Positions 32,647-41,528 of a DNA stretch of 64,000 nucleotides are shown here, one piece after another. Numbering within the stretch: the stretch's first letter is position 1; every line of letters starts with the position of its first letter. The DNA is from Elusimicrobiota bacterium (GTDB taxonomy: Bacteria > Elusimicrobiota > Elusimicrobia > UBA1565 > UBA9628): assembly GCA_026388095.1 (NCBI GenBank), contig JAPLKL010000044.1:151648-215647 (forward strand), read 5' to 3'. The notes beneath the pieces were generated by a model that was not told the origin of the DNA, did no database searches, and worked only from the letters and a program-made list of their open reading frames with translations. The position numbers were made by a program, and so were the translations under genes.

Positions 32647-34031
32647 CGGCTTTCAACGTCTCCGCAGGAGTTTGGAGCGAACGCTCCGAGGAGCCTGCAG
32701 GCCTCAAGCCCATCGGCATGGACGTCCGGATCGTCGCTTTCGAGCGCCGCGGAGACGTACACCCCGATCTTCGCGCTCGCCGTTTGCATACGGTACTGCG
32801 GAGTGCGAAGTCCGTCATTCTCGTCTAGGAAAACTGTGTCGGGAGAATCGACGACCCGCTGGAAGCGCTGCAGACTACGCAATTGCCTGCGAACGGCAGT
32901 CAGCATGTTTTTAGAGGCAAAACGTCGTGTCGCGGCATCAGAGGATCTCAATTGGTTCATGCCCTGGACCCAGCCCAATGGGAGCGGGTCATTCGTAGGC
33001 GCGTTCCCGATCACTGCTGAGTGGGAAGCTCTGGCTTTGAGCCGCAGCTGCCATTGGGGGGAGTCGATAAGTTCTTGGATCTCCAGTGCCTTGGACCGAG
33101 CCTTGACTATCTCTGGATCCTCGGATCCGGTGGATAGTTCATGGAATTCGGACAGAAGGCGTAGTGCAAGCGCCGAATCCAGAGTGTATGCATCGTCTGC
33201 GAGCTCGAACAAGGGCAGCGCTCTCTCGACGTCATCTGCAGGCAAGTTATCGACCAGGAATTGGTTGTCTATTTGATTTTCCTTTCGTTGATTAGAGGCC
33301 AGGTAATAAGGCATGTTAGAACGGAAGCTCGCAATGATTTGATGATGCAGCTCGGGGTCGGTCCGGCGCAAGAGCAGCGGCCGGAACGCGTTCCGGCAAG
33401 TCTCCAGGTCAAGTTTGCCCAGGCCGCATGGCTCAGCGACCGAATGGAGGAGAACCTTGATGGCTTGGCTGGCCAGGGGGCTTTTCGGGTGCTTGTCGGC
33501 GAAGGCTTCCAAGAGGCGTTTACCTTCGGCGCTTGACTGCAGGCTCTCGGCCTGCTGGAATTCCTCCAAGAGCCCCTTCGGCAGTCTTGCGGCACTTTCG
33601 AGCATGCGGATCCGGTCAGATACGGGCATCCCCAGGACCTGCGCGTATGGCGGCCCGCGGCGATACATCCTCAGGGCCCGAGCCATGTCACCTCTCCTTT
33701 CGTACAAATAGCCGAGTTCGTTGGCTCCCGGCAGCTTGCCTTCCGCGAGCAGGGACTCATAGGCCGCGATCGCTTCGTCGCGCTCGCCCTCTTCGCTAAG
33801 GCAGCGGGCGATATACTCGCGCGCATTTTTCTCCAGGAATCCCAGCCTTTTGGTGGCGATGGCTTTGCGATAATGCTCTTCCGATTCTCCGCACTTGCTC
33901 TGCGTGCCCAGGTGGTATTCTGCCTTGGCAAAATCGGCAATGCGGGGAATGGGTTGAGCCGCGCCAGCCTCGGCTGCTGCCATCGTCAAGGCCGCGAACG
34001 TGAGAATCAGGGTCTCCGATCCCTTGGTCAG
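32643..34031 (-). CDS. Secreted TPR-repeat protein (start uncertain)
   Basis: The ~450-residue mature protein is helical; TPR-like units include AEYHLGTQSKCGESEEHYRK and GELGYLYERRGDMARALRMY-type pairs (residues ~60-120). No ATG gives a signal peptide. AGGAGG (34037-34042, minus strand) stands 5 nt before a CTG at 34031, and translation from it yields TLILTFAALTMAAA, a good signal core cut after AEA. A TTG at 33989 is the alternative. TATAAT (34072 to 34067) is shared with the divergent Sel1 gene. Codon use is less GC-biased than in neighbours. Function unknown. Confidence 0.65.
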   Translation of the reverse strand: MTKGSETLILTFAALTMAAAEAGAAQPIPRIADFAKAEYHLGTQSKCGESEEHYRKAIATKRLGFLEKNAREYIARCLSEEGERDEAIAAYESLLAEGKLPGANELGYLYERRGDMARALRMYRRGPPYAQVLGMPVSDRIRMLESAARLPKGLLEEFQQAESLQSSAEGKRLLEAFADKHPKSPLASQAIKVLLHSVAEPCGLGKLDLETCRNAFRPLLLRRTDPELHHQIIASFRSNMPYYLASNQRKENQIDNQFLVDNLPADDVERALPLFELADDAYTLDSALALRLLSEFHELSTGSEDPEIVKARSKALEIQELIDSPQWQLRLKARASHSAVIGNAPTNDPLPLGWVQGMNQLRSSDAATRRFASKNMLTAVRRQLRSLQRFQRVVDSPDTVFLDENDGLRTPQYRMQTASAKIGVYVSAALESDDPDVHADGLEACRLLGAFAPNSCGDVESR

Positions 34032-34065
34032 AGCTGCCTCCTAGGAGCTTGAATGCGCTTTTGTG

Positions 34066-34101
34066 TATTATAACCTTTATCCGGAGTCGGTCCGCCGGAG
34101 G
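34066..34101. promoter_or_regulatory. Divergent promoter region for TPR and Sel1 genes
   Basis: TATTAT/TATAAT (34066-34072) reads as a -10 on both strands. GGAGG at 34097-34101 precedes a TTG start for the rightward gene by 7 nt; CCTCCT at 34037-34042 is the leftward ribosome binding site. Confidence 0.45.
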
Positions 34102-34108
34102 CCCTATT

Positions 34109-35722
34109 TTGAGGATACCGCGACCGAATAGCATCGTGATTTGTTTGCTATTCTTCGCCGCCAGCTCAGCGGCAGCCAGCGCCCAACAGACGTTCACGAT
34201 TCCTTGGAACGATAAGGCGCTTAAAGAAGCCACTGCCAAACTTCGGCCGGGTGATTGGCTCCGATTCCAGGAGCCGGACGGGAGGGTCCTGTTTTCCTGG
34301 CAGGCCAGCGCTGATTTCCTGGCCGCGGAGAAGGCCGACAATTTGAAGACTTATCCCACGGCCGTCCGGCTCATCCGTCCGTTGGCAGAGGGCGGGGATG
34401 CCCGCGCCCAGGTCCGCTTGTCGCGTTATCTTCATTACGGATCCGGGGTGCCACGCGACGATCGTCAAGCTTTCAAGTGGGCCCTTAGCGCGGAAAGCAA
34501 GGGCTACGTGTTCGCCGCTTCCGATCTGGGAGTCTATTTCCATAGGGGATGGGGGGTTGCCCGCGATGACTCGAAGGCATTCGCATGGTATCGGAAAGCC
34601 GCTGAGCGCGGCTGCCCTCGGGCCGAGTATGGCTTGGCGGAATTATATCTCACGGGCGGCGGCGTAGCACCGGATGTGCCCCAGGCCGTTAGGATGTTCC
34701 GCGCCCTGGCGGAGAAAGGCGACGATGCCGCTCAGAATCAAATGGGTGTTCTCTATTTTAAAGGTGTCGGTGTCGAGCAAGATTTCAACCAGTCCATCGC
34801 TTGGTCGCAGAAGGCAGCATCGCAAGGGAATCCTGATGCGGAGAGAAACTTGGGCTCGATGTACGCGAACGGGAATGGGGTCCAACAGGATTATGGGAAG
34901 GCATGCGAGTGGTATAGGCGGGCCGCAGATCATGGCGACCTCAGCGCGATGCAAAGCCTGGCCATGCACCATTTGAATGGAACAGGCGTAACCAAGGACG
35001 TCGCGACTGCTGTGCAACTCCTGCAGTCGGCATCGAAGGCAGGCTCGGCCGAGGCAGAATATTCTCTAGGTCATCTTTATGCCGATGGGGAATCCACTCC
35101 GCCGGATGTGGGGCTGGCGGCGCAATGGTACACCAAGGCGGCCGAGCATGGTTACGGGCCAGCGCAGCATAATCTCGCCCTCATCTATCATTATGGCAAA
35201 GGAGTCTCGGCCGACCCGGAAGAGGCTTTCAAATGGGACTCGAAAGCTGCCGAACAAGGAATAGCCTTTGCGGAGGAATTCCTCGGAGAGATGTACGAAT
35301 CAGGTGAGGGTTGTGAGAAGGATCCTGGTAAGTCGGTGGAATGGTTCCGTCGCGCCGCTGTGCAGGGCTTTGCCGTGGCGCAGGTCCGTTTGGCCTGGGC
35401 CTATAACGCCGGCAACGGGGTGGGACGCGACCTCCATGCAGCTTTCGGCTGGATGCTCATGGCCGCTATGCAGGGCAACGCTGAAGCCCAGCGAGAGGTC
35501 GCCGAAAGATACGAGTATGGCGAGGGGGTCGCGGCCGACGCAAAAAAAGCAGCGGCTTGGAAAGACACCGTGGATGCCAAGGATCCTATCGCGATGGCGA
35601 ATGCATTGGCTCGCGCTTATGGAAAGGATCCCGGCGCGTTCCCGAAGAGCCCCGAGGTGCTCGACGCTCTTCGCTTGGTGATGGGCGAGGTCAAGGTCCC
35701 CCCGAAGGCTTCGCCTCACTAG
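34109..35722 (+). CDS. Secreted Sel1-repeat protein
   Basis: 537 residues from a TTG at 34109 (GGAGG at 7-nt spacing), giving signal peptide IVICLLFFAASSAAASA. About ten Sel1-like repeats follow, each of the form AxxxLGxxYxxGxGVxxDxxxAxxWYxKAAxxG, e.g. GSMYANGNGVQQDYGKACEW and LALIYHYGKGVSADPEEAFK. These solenoids mediate protein-protein contacts in the periplasm. Base composition is lower in GC than its neighbours, as in the divergent TPR gene, so the pair may have arrived together. Confidence 0.85.
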   Translation: MRIPRPNSIVICLLFFAASSAAASAQQTFTIPWNDKALKEATAKLRPGDWLRFQEPDGRVLFSWQASADFLAAEKADNLKTYPTAVRLIRPLAEGGDARAQVRLSRYLHYGSGVPRDDRQAFKWALSAESKGYVFAASDLGVYFHRGWGVARDDSKAFAWYRKAAERGCPRAEYGLAELYLTGGGVAPDVPQAVRMFRALAEKGDDAAQNQMGVLYFKGVGVEQDFNQSIAWSQKAASQGNPDAERNLGSMYANGNGVQQDYGKACEWYRRAADHGDLSAMQSLAMHHLNGTGVTKDVATAVQLLQSASKAGSAEAEYSLGHLYADGESTPPDVGLAAQWYTKAAEHGYGPAQHNLALIYHYGKGVSADPEEAFKWDSKAAEQGIAFAEEFLGEMYESGEGCEKDPGKSVEWFRRAAVQGFAVAQVRLAWAYNAGNGVGRDLHAAFGWMLMAAMQGNAEAQREVAERYEYGEGVAADAKKAAAWKDTVDAKDPIAMANALARAYGKDPGAFPKSPEVLDALRLVMGEVKVPPKASPH

Positions 35723-35731
35723 CCGATATAT

Positions 35732-36394
35732 TTAACGGGCTGACTGAGCCCCGGCCTGTTCGGCCAGCGCCTCGGCGTCCTTGACCGCAGACTCGCAGAC
35801 TCCAGGGGCCAGACGCTCCATTTCCCGGACGTAGCTTTCCCCGTACCTGCGCGACAATGCGCCGCGCAGGGCTGTCGAGTCCACCCGGAACGGGCTCTCC
35901 ACGTAGGATTCGGCGCCCGCCGCCTGGCGGCCCAGCCGGTCCTGGACGATTTTGAGGACCTCGCCCCAGGCCTGGTTACGGTATTCCAGGGCGCGCAGGG
36001 CCGAGCGGGTCTGTTCAGCCTTCCAGCGCAGCCGCTCCTTGGCCCGGCGCTTGCGGATGGGATTGATATCGGCGGCATGTTCCGACTTGATCTGGCCCAC
36101 TGCGGCCTGGAGATCGGTGAGAAAGGTCGCGTCGGCCTTCTCCTCTTGTCCGCGGGAGAGCTTCTCCTCCGCACGGCTGAGATACTCCTCCGCCTCCTGC
36201 CGCTTTCCCGCAGCGAGGAGCTTGAGGGCTTGCCGTTCGTCGACCTTGGCAGTGTAGACCTTCAGACGCAGATTCCCCTCGCGGTACATGCCGGTATCGG
36301 GAGCGAGGGACGAACAGACAGCCATCATCAAGATTACCGCGATGACTATGAAGACTAGGATGCATCCGAAATGATCATCCTTGTTCTTGCCCAT
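35732..36394 (-). CDS. Single-TM coiled-coil protein of unknown function
   Basis: 220 residues from the ATG at 36394. A short cytoplasmic start (MGKNKDDHFG) leads into one TM helix (CILVFIVIAVILMMAVCSSL), then a largely helical charged domain with probable coiled coil (KLLAAGKRQEAEEYLSRAEE onward). Only this start puts the TM at the N-terminus; the frame is open further upstream through non-coding-like sequence. It ends convergently 9 bp from the Sel1 gene. Confidence 0.7.
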   Translation of the reverse strand: MGKNKDDHFGCILVFIVIAVILMMAVCSSLAPDTGMYREGNLRLKVYTAKVDERQALKLLAAGKRQEAEEYLSRAEEKLSRGQEEKADATFLTDLQAAVGQIKSEHAADINPIRKRRAKERLRWKAEQTRSALRALEYRNQAWGEVLKIVQDRLGRQAAGAESYVESPFRVDSTALRGALSRRYGESYVREMERLAPGVCESAVKDAEALAEQAGAQSAR

Positions 36395-36411
36395 GGCCCG
36401 CGGCCTCCCGT

Positions 36412-37695
36412 CTACAACTCGAGCAGTTCCTTCATCCCCCGCCGCCGCATCCCGGCCTTCAGCGCATCCAGGAAGACCGAACTCAGCGCGCCCGAGGCCA
36501 TGGCCCTCCTGACCGGGTCGAGCCGCAGGAAGCCGCCCACGAAGGCCCGCAGGAACCGGTGCGTAGCGCTCTTCGGGTCGTCGAAGAGCGTGTTGGCCAG
36601 CGTCCCCTTCTCCAGGCCCTGCAGGATGACTTTCTCGAACGTGTTCTCCGGCGGGATGACCCTCTGGGGCCGGCGCTCCATGCGGATGGCCTTGCGTCCG
36701 CACTTGATCACGCAGACCCCGCAACCCAGGCAGGCCTCCGCGTCAATGCGGGCGCGCTTGTCCTCCAGCCGGATGGCGTTGACCGGGCAGACCTTGGCGC
36801 ACATCCCGCAGCCGATGCAGAGCTCGCCCGCTGTCTGGGCCAGGAACCCCGACGTCACCACCGCATTCGGGTAGCCGTGCCTGGTGATGCCGGAGAGGGC
36901 CGAGCAGCAGCATTTGCAGCAGTGGCAGACGAAGGAGACCCGGCGCTGCACATTGTCCGCGCAGAGCACCAGGCCGTACTCGCGGGAGGCGGCGAAGAGC
37001 TCGCGCATCTCGGGCTTGCCGAGCTCCCGGGCCAGGCCGTGGCGGATGAGGTAGTCCGCCGCCGAGCCGAAGGAGGTGCAGGTTTCCAGGGGCACCTCGC
37101 AGATCTTGGCGCCCAGGTGCTGCTTCTCATGGCGGCAGGCGCAGATGCCCACGGCGCAGCGCTTGGCCTTCTCTATGAACGTGGAGGCCTTCTCGTAGTC
37201 CAGGATCTCGAGATGCCCTTCAGCCGGGAGGGCCTCTTCCCGGGCCACGGCGCGCATGATGGAGACCTTCTCGCCGTGGCCGAAGTTCGCATCCCAGAAG
37301 GGGCTCGCGTCCATGTACTCGTGGAAGAGCCGAGCCCAATCCTTGGTGTTCAGCTGGCCGCGGGTGCGCATCATGGTGAACTCGAAGATGCCGATGACGA
37401 AGGGCGAGGGCGAGTAGCGGTAGGCGCCTTTGAGGCGCAGGTCCAGGACCAGGCCCTTACCGGTCGCCGACTCCAGCAGGGCCTTGAGCCTCTCCCGGGG
37501 GATGCCGGTGGCCTTCTCCAGGCGCTCCAGATCGGAGAGCCCAGCGGGCATGCGGCTGACGAGCTCGGCTTCCTCTTCGGTGTAGAGCTCCTTGAGGATG
37601 GCTCGGAAGGACTCGTTGTAAGGCACGCGGCAGCTCAGGCTGTCGAGCTTGGCGCCCAGTTCCCGATACGCGTCTTTGGCCGCGAGATGGCCCAT
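36412..37695 (-). CDS. Multi-cluster 4Fe-4S ferredoxin-like protein with winged-helix N-terminus
   Basis: 427 residues. Residues ~45-110 look like a winged helix (LSDLERLEKATGIPRERLKA). A Cys-rich middle has CAVGICACRHEK and the striking CHCCKCCC run (~residue 262). A classical 2x[4Fe-4S] ferredoxin module follows: CIGCGMCAKVCPVNAI and CLGCGVCVIKCGRKAI. Electron transfer is certain in type, but the partner is unknown. It sits between a membrane coiled-coil gene and an amino-acid permease; a 2Fe-2S ferredoxin is encoded two genes upstream. Confidence 0.82.
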   Translation of the reverse strand: MGHLAAKDAYRELGAKLDSLSCRVPYNESFRAILKELYTEEEAELVSRMPAGLSDLERLEKATGIPRERLKALLESATGKGLVLDLRLKGAYRYSPSPFVIGIFEFTMMRTRGQLNTKDWARLFHEYMDASPFWDANFGHGEKVSIMRAVAREEALPAEGHLEILDYEKASTFIEKAKRCAVGICACRHEKQHLGAKICEVPLETCTSFGSAADYLIRHGLARELGKPEMRELFAASREYGLVLCADNVQRRVSFVCHCCKCCCSALSGITRHGYPNAVVTSGFLAQTAGELCIGCGMCAKVCPVNAIRLEDKRARIDAEACLGCGVCVIKCGRKAIRMERRPQRVIPPENTFEKVILQGLEKGTLANTLFDDPKSATHRFLRAFVGGFLRLDPVRRAMASGALSSVFLDALKAGMRRRGMKELLEL

Positions 37696-37701
37696 GGCGG
37701 G

Positions 37702-39195
37702 TCAGCCGAGGTGCGGCAGGTGCGCCTGGCGCAGCACGGATTTCTTGGAGCCGTAGAGGAAGTAGATGACCAGGCCGACCACCAGCCAGCCCCCGAAGCG
37801 GACCCAGTTCATCCAGCCCAGGCCCAGCATGAGGTAGAGGCAGAAGGCGATGCCCAGAACGGGCATGGTCGCGCCGCCGGGCACGCGGAAGGGCCGGTGG
37901 CGGTGGGGTTCCTTGTAGCGCAGGATGATGACCCCGATGCAGACCAGCACGAAGGCGAAGAGGGTGCCGATGTTGCAGAGGTTGGCCATCTCGTCTATGT
38001 TGCACACCGCGGAGAGCAGGCCCACGATCACGCCGGTCCAGATGGTGGTGACGTAAGGGGTCTTGAAGCGCGGGTGGACTTTGGCGAAGTATTGGGGCAG
38101 CAGGCCGTCGCGGCTCATGGCGAAGAAGATTCGGGGCTGGCCCATCTGGAAGACCAGCAGGACCGCGGTGTGCGCGATGACCGAGCCCAGGGAGATGATG
38201 CCGATGAGCCAGACCGGGGAGCGGTTGTACTCCAGGGCCGCGACCAGAGGCTCGGCGATCTTGCTCTTGAGTTCCATGACCGGTATCATCCCGGTCAGGG
38301 CCACGGTCACCAGGATATAGACCACGGTGCAGATGGCCAGAGAGCCGATGATCCCTAAGGGCATGTCGCGCTTGGGGTCCTTGGTCTCCTCGGCCACGGT
38401 GGAGACAGCGTCGAAGCCGATGTAGGCGAAGAATACCGTGGCCGCGCCCACCTGGATGCCCTTCCAGCCGCCGGGTGCGAAGGGCCTCCAGTACTCGGGG
38501 TGGAAGTAATGGATTCCCACCCCGATGAAGATGGCCAACACCACCAGCTTGAGGCCCACCATCACGTTGTTGAAGGCTGTGCTCTCCTTGATGCCGATGA
38601 CCAGCAGGACCGTCAGGGCCAAGACGATGCATAGGGCGGGCAGGTTGAAGACCACGGGCAGGCCCAGCACGTGCGGCACCGCAGCCAGGTCCAGGCCCTT
38701 CTGCACGAAGGTGCGGTAGTCGATGCGCAGCCAGATGGGGATGTCCCAGCCGAAGGCGGACTTGACGAAGTCGCAGAAGTAGCCGGCCCAGGAGATGGCC
38801 ACGGCCACGTTGCCGATGGCGTATTCCAGGATGAGGTCCCAGCCGATGATCCAGGCCACCAGCTCGCCCATGGTGGCGTAGGAGTAGGTGTAGGCGCTTC
38901 CCGATATGGGGACCATGGCCGCCAGTTCCGCGTAGCACAGGGCCGTGAACCCGCAGGCGATGGCGGTGATGATGAAGGAGATGATGAGCGCCGGCCCGGC
39001 CGGGTAGCCGCTGGAGGCCCCGACCGCGGCCTCGCCCACCATGGCGAAGATGCCGGCGCCGATGACCGCGCCGATGCCCACCATGGTCACGTCCAACGGG
39101 CCCAGCACGCGCGCCAGCTTGTGGCCGCGGACCTCGGACTCGTGGATGATGGCGTCGATGGACTTGATACGCCGCAGCCCGCGCCAGCGGTTCAT
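37702..39195 (-). CDS. APC-superfamily amino-acid permease
   Basis: 497 residues and about twelve to fourteen TM helices. The first reads MVGIGAVIGAGIFAMVGEAA, the APC substrate-binding G-A-G-I-F loop; FFAYIGFDAVSTVAEETKDP and PRIFFAMSRDGLLPQYFAKV are further family landmarks. It resembles YfnA/CAT-type cationic amino-acid transporters. The start is the ATG at 39195, which overlaps the upstream ferredoxin stop (ATGA); the open frame continues upstream antisense to nothing useful. Supply of amino acids could serve the carbamoyl-amino-acid enzymes at 16-26 kb, but nothing links them directly. Confidence 0.9.
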   Translation of the reverse strand: MNRWRGLRRIKSIDAIIHESEVRGHKLARVLGPLDVTMVGIGAVIGAGIFAMVGEAAVGASSGYPAGPALIISFIITAIACGFTALCYAELAAMVPISGSAYTYSYATMGELVAWIIGWDLILEYAIGNVAVAISWAGYFCDFVKSAFGWDIPIWLRIDYRTFVQKGLDLAAVPHVLGLPVVFNLPALCIVLALTVLLVIGIKESTAFNNVMVGLKLVVLAIFIGVGIHYFHPEYWRPFAPGGWKGIQVGAATVFFAYIGFDAVSTVAEETKDPKRDMPLGIIGSLAICTVVYILVTVALTGMIPVMELKSKIAEPLVAALEYNRSPVWLIGIISLGSVIAHTAVLLVFQMGQPRIFFAMSRDGLLPQYFAKVHPRFKTPYVTTIWTGVIVGLLSAVCNIDEMANLCNIGTLFAFVLVCIGVIILRYKEPHRHRPFRVPGGATMPVLGIAFCLYLMLGLGWMNWVRFGGWLVVGLVIYFLYGSKKSVLRQAHLPHLG

Positions 39196-39482
39196 GCCCC
39201 GAGCCCCTTCAGAATCTCGGGGACGTCGGCGGCGCCGACGCCGGAGCGCCACTCCCCTTCCGGATAGATGAGCACGTTGGGCCCGTGCGCGCAGAGGCCC
39301 AGGCAGCCGGAGCGCGTCACTCGGACATTTCCCTTGAGCCCGGCTAGGGCCACGCCTTCCTTGAGCTTGGTCCAGACTTCGTCGCCGCCCCGGCCGGGAT
39401 TGGCGCAGGCCTGGCGGCCGTCCGTGCGCGCGTTGGTGCACACGCAGACGAACTTCCGGTAAGGGGCGGGCCTGGCCAGCAT
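39192..39482 (-). CDS. Thioredoxin-like 2Fe-2S ferredoxin
   Basis: 96 residues. FVCVCTNARTDGRQAC and SGCLGLCAHGPNVLIYPEG give the four-cysteine C-x(n)-C...C-x3-C signature of the NuoE/Shethna-type thioredoxin-fold 2Fe-2S proteins. It is translationally coupled to the permease gene by an ATGA overlap. Confidence 0.9.
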   Translation of the reverse strand: MLARPAPYRKFVCVCTNARTDGRQACANPGRGGDEVWTKLKEGVALAGLKGNVRVTRSGCLGLCAHGPNVLIYPEGEWRSGVGAADVPEILKGLGA

Positions 39483-39513
39483 CGGGCTATCCTAGCAAAT
39501 CAATCGAGCGCCG

Positions 39514-40053
39514 CTATTGGCGGACCGCCTGCTTCTGCGGCGCGGCCTTGAGCGCCCGCTCGATGTCCGTATCATAGATGAAGCTCGGGCTGATCTTGAG
39601 CCTGATCTGGCCCTGCGGGTCTATGATGAAGACCTCGGGGATGCCGGTGACTTTCAAGGCGTGCTGGAGGCCGGAGGCCTCGTCGATGCCGACCCAGCCG
39701 GTGATGGGGTGGTCCTTGAGGAAGCGCTCGACTTTCTCGCGCGGCTCGTTGGTCACGGAGATGAACACCACGGGGCGCTCCTGGAACTTGGCGCGCATCT
39801 TGTTCATGTGCGGGATGGTCTCGCGGCAGGTGGGGCACCAGGTGGCCCAGAACTCCAGGACCACCGCGCGTCCGCGCAGCTCGCTCAAGGAGCCCAGCGC
39901 CGCGGCCGGCGCCTGGAGCAGGACGGGTATCCCTGCCTCGGGAGCGGGGCCCAGGGGCTTGGGCGGCGCCGCGCAGCGTTCGAAGGTCAGCAGGCTCAGG
40001 AGCAGGGCGCCCGCCAGGAGAAGGATGAGGATGGCGGCGTCGGAACGGTCCAT
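39514..40053 (-). CDS. Membrane-anchored TlpA/ResA-like thioredoxin
   Basis: 179 residues. One N-terminal TM (AAILILLLAGALLLSLLTF) followed by a periplasmic thioredoxin domain with FWATWCPTCRETIPHMNKM as the CxxC redox site and a cis-proline in VTGIPEVFIIDPQG. Such proteins reduce disulfides in cytochrome c maturation or in secreted enzymes. Cys-containing secreted proteins are frequent in this window, but no cytochrome biogenesis gene is present. Confidence 0.88.
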   Translation of the reverse strand: MDRSDAAILILLLAGALLLSLLTFERCAAPPKPLGPAPEAGIPVLLQAPAAALGSLSELRGRAVVLEFWATWCPTCRETIPHMNKMRAKFQERPVVFISVTNEPREKVERFLKDHPITGWVGIDEASGLQHALKVTGIPEVFIIDPQGQIRLKISPSFIYDTDIERALKAAPQKQAVRQ

Positions 40054-40062
40054 GCCCGGGGC

Positions 40063-41373
40063 TCAGTCCCCGCGCGGAGCCGGTATGCCCACCAGCAGCA
40101 GCGAGGCCGGTCCGTCCGCGGCCAAGGCGCAGCTTTCCTGCAGGTCCGCCGGCACGAAGGCCGGGGCCGAGGGTGCCAGCCGCCAGGCGCGGCCGCGGTA
40201 GTCCAGCCGGGCCCGGCCCGAGAGGACCACGAGATGCTGGAAGGTCCGGGCCGCGGGGACGGTCCAGCGGCCCCCTTCCGCCAGGTCCAAGCGGCGGACC
40301 GTGAAGAAGGGCCACAGGGCCGGCCGGTCCAGGAGCTTCCAGAGCCGGCAGCGCCTGGCTCCCGCGCCGGGGTCCAGGGCTTGGGGCCGGCAGCGGATGC
40401 CGGACACCGTGGTGACCGAGAAGTCGATGCCTTCCATGCGGCGCCGCAGGGCGGCGTCGGTCAGGCCGAGAGCGGGATGCCCCTTGCGGAAGCGCGCGCC
40501 CTTCAGCCAGACGAAGGGAGTGAAGAAGTCGGCCACGCTGTAAGTGCAGTCCGAGCTCTGCTGGACCTCGGCCAGGCGCAGGTGCTTGCCCTCCGGCAGG
40601 GGCATCCAGACCTCGCTCTTGGGGGCCGCGGCGGCGCAGAGGCCCTGGCGCGCTTGGCTCAGCTTCTTGACCGCGCGGCCGCCTCCGGCCAGGATGAATT
40701 CCTGGAGCGCCTCCTGAGTGGGGTCCTGGGGATGGAACTGCAGGGAAAGGCCGAAGAGAGCGTGGATGAGGCCGGCCTTGATCATGAGGAGATTGCCCGT
40801 CTCCTGGCGCAGGTCCACCTCGTTGAGCACCCGGACCATGCGGTGGTGGCTGCGGCGCAGGTCCTCGGCCAACTGGGCGAGCTCCTCCCGGTCCATCCGG
40901 CAGTAGCGGCCCATGGCCCGGGTGAAGGAGCGGTCGCGGGCGGGCGCCGCCTCCCAGCCGGCCAAGGCCCGGTCCGAGGCCCAGGCTTCGTAGACCCTCT
41001 CGAAGCCGTGGAAGGCCCGCTCGTCGGGGAGGCGCAGGCCGCGGCGCAGGGCCGCGAGCAGGTCCTGCTCACGGCAGATCCAGGACAGGAACTCCTGGGG
41101 CCGCACCAAGGTGGAGAAGCCGATGTGGGCGATGGGGGGGAAATCCGTGCGGATGAATTTGGCGAAGACGGGCAGGTCGGGGCCGAAGAGGCGGCGCGAC
41201 CAGGCGCCCAGCAGCTGCGGCCTGCGGCGCAGGACCTGAGCCAGAGTCCGCTTCTTGGAGACCCCGGCCGGGAACTCGGGCCGGGTCGAGTTGAGCCAGA
41301 GCTCCTCGCCCCAGGCCTTGATCGCGCGGCGGGAGATCAGCTTCAGGGGCGCTGCGGCCTTTGGGTCGGGCAT
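40063..41373 (-). CDS. Phosphomannose-isomerase-like cupin protein
   Basis: 436 residues from the ATG at 41373, which lies 11 nt after a TAGAAT box; upstream frame is promoter. GEELWLNSTRPEFP, KFIRTDFPPIAHIGFST and LSLQFHPQDPTQEAL correspond to the type I PMI landmarks (W-G-x-HP region and the Q-x-HP zinc site). The C-terminal ~90 residues form a cupin barrel (FQHLVVLSGRARLDYRGRAW). It is more divergent than standard ManA, so isomerase activity on mannose-6-phosphate is likely but not certain. Confidence 0.68.
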   Translation of the reverse strand: MPDPKAAAPLKLISRRAIKAWGEELWLNSTRPEFPAGVSKKRTLAQVLRRRPQLLGAWSRRLFGPDLPVFAKFIRTDFPPIAHIGFSTLVRPQEFLSWICREQDLLAALRRGLRLPDERAFHGFERVYEAWASDRALAGWEAAPARDRSFTRAMGRYCRMDREELAQLAEDLRRSHHRMVRVLNEVDLRQETGNLLMIKAGLIHALFGLSLQFHPQDPTQEALQEFILAGGGRAVKKLSQARQGLCAAAAPKSEVWMPLPEGKHLRLAEVQQSSDCTYSVADFFTPFVWLKGARFRKGHPALGLTDAALRRRMEGIDFSVTTVSGIRCRPQALDPGAGARRCRLWKLLDRPALWPFFTVRRLDLAEGGRWTVPAARTFQHLVVLSGRARLDYRGRAWRLAPSAPAFVPADLQESCALAADGPASLLLVGIPAPRGD

Positions 41374-41384
41374 GGTGCGTTCCC

Positions 41385-41390
41385 ATTCTA
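41385..41390 (-). promoter_or_regulatory. -10 box of the PMI-like gene
   Basis: Minus-strand TAGAAT, 11 nt before the ATG at 41373, with no Shine-Dalgarno. Confidence 0.4.
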
Positions 41391-41440
41391 CTTGTTTCAT
41401 CCTTGGGCCGGAAGGGCCGCAAGGCCTATTTGTCGGGAGC

Positions 41441-41470
41441 TTGACGGGAGTAGGACGCAAGGGCTATAGT
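41441..41470 (+). promoter_or_regulatory. Sigma70-type promoter of the double-receiver gene
   Basis: TTGACG, 18-nt spacer, TATAGT (41465-41470). This is the best two-box promoter in the window and places the transcript start near 41477, which rules out a GTG start at 41469. Confidence 0.65.
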
Positions 41471-41528
41471 GGCGGTGAGGCGTAAGCTCAGGAAGGATCC
41501 GGCTCGGGGACTGCGCCTTCAGCATGCC

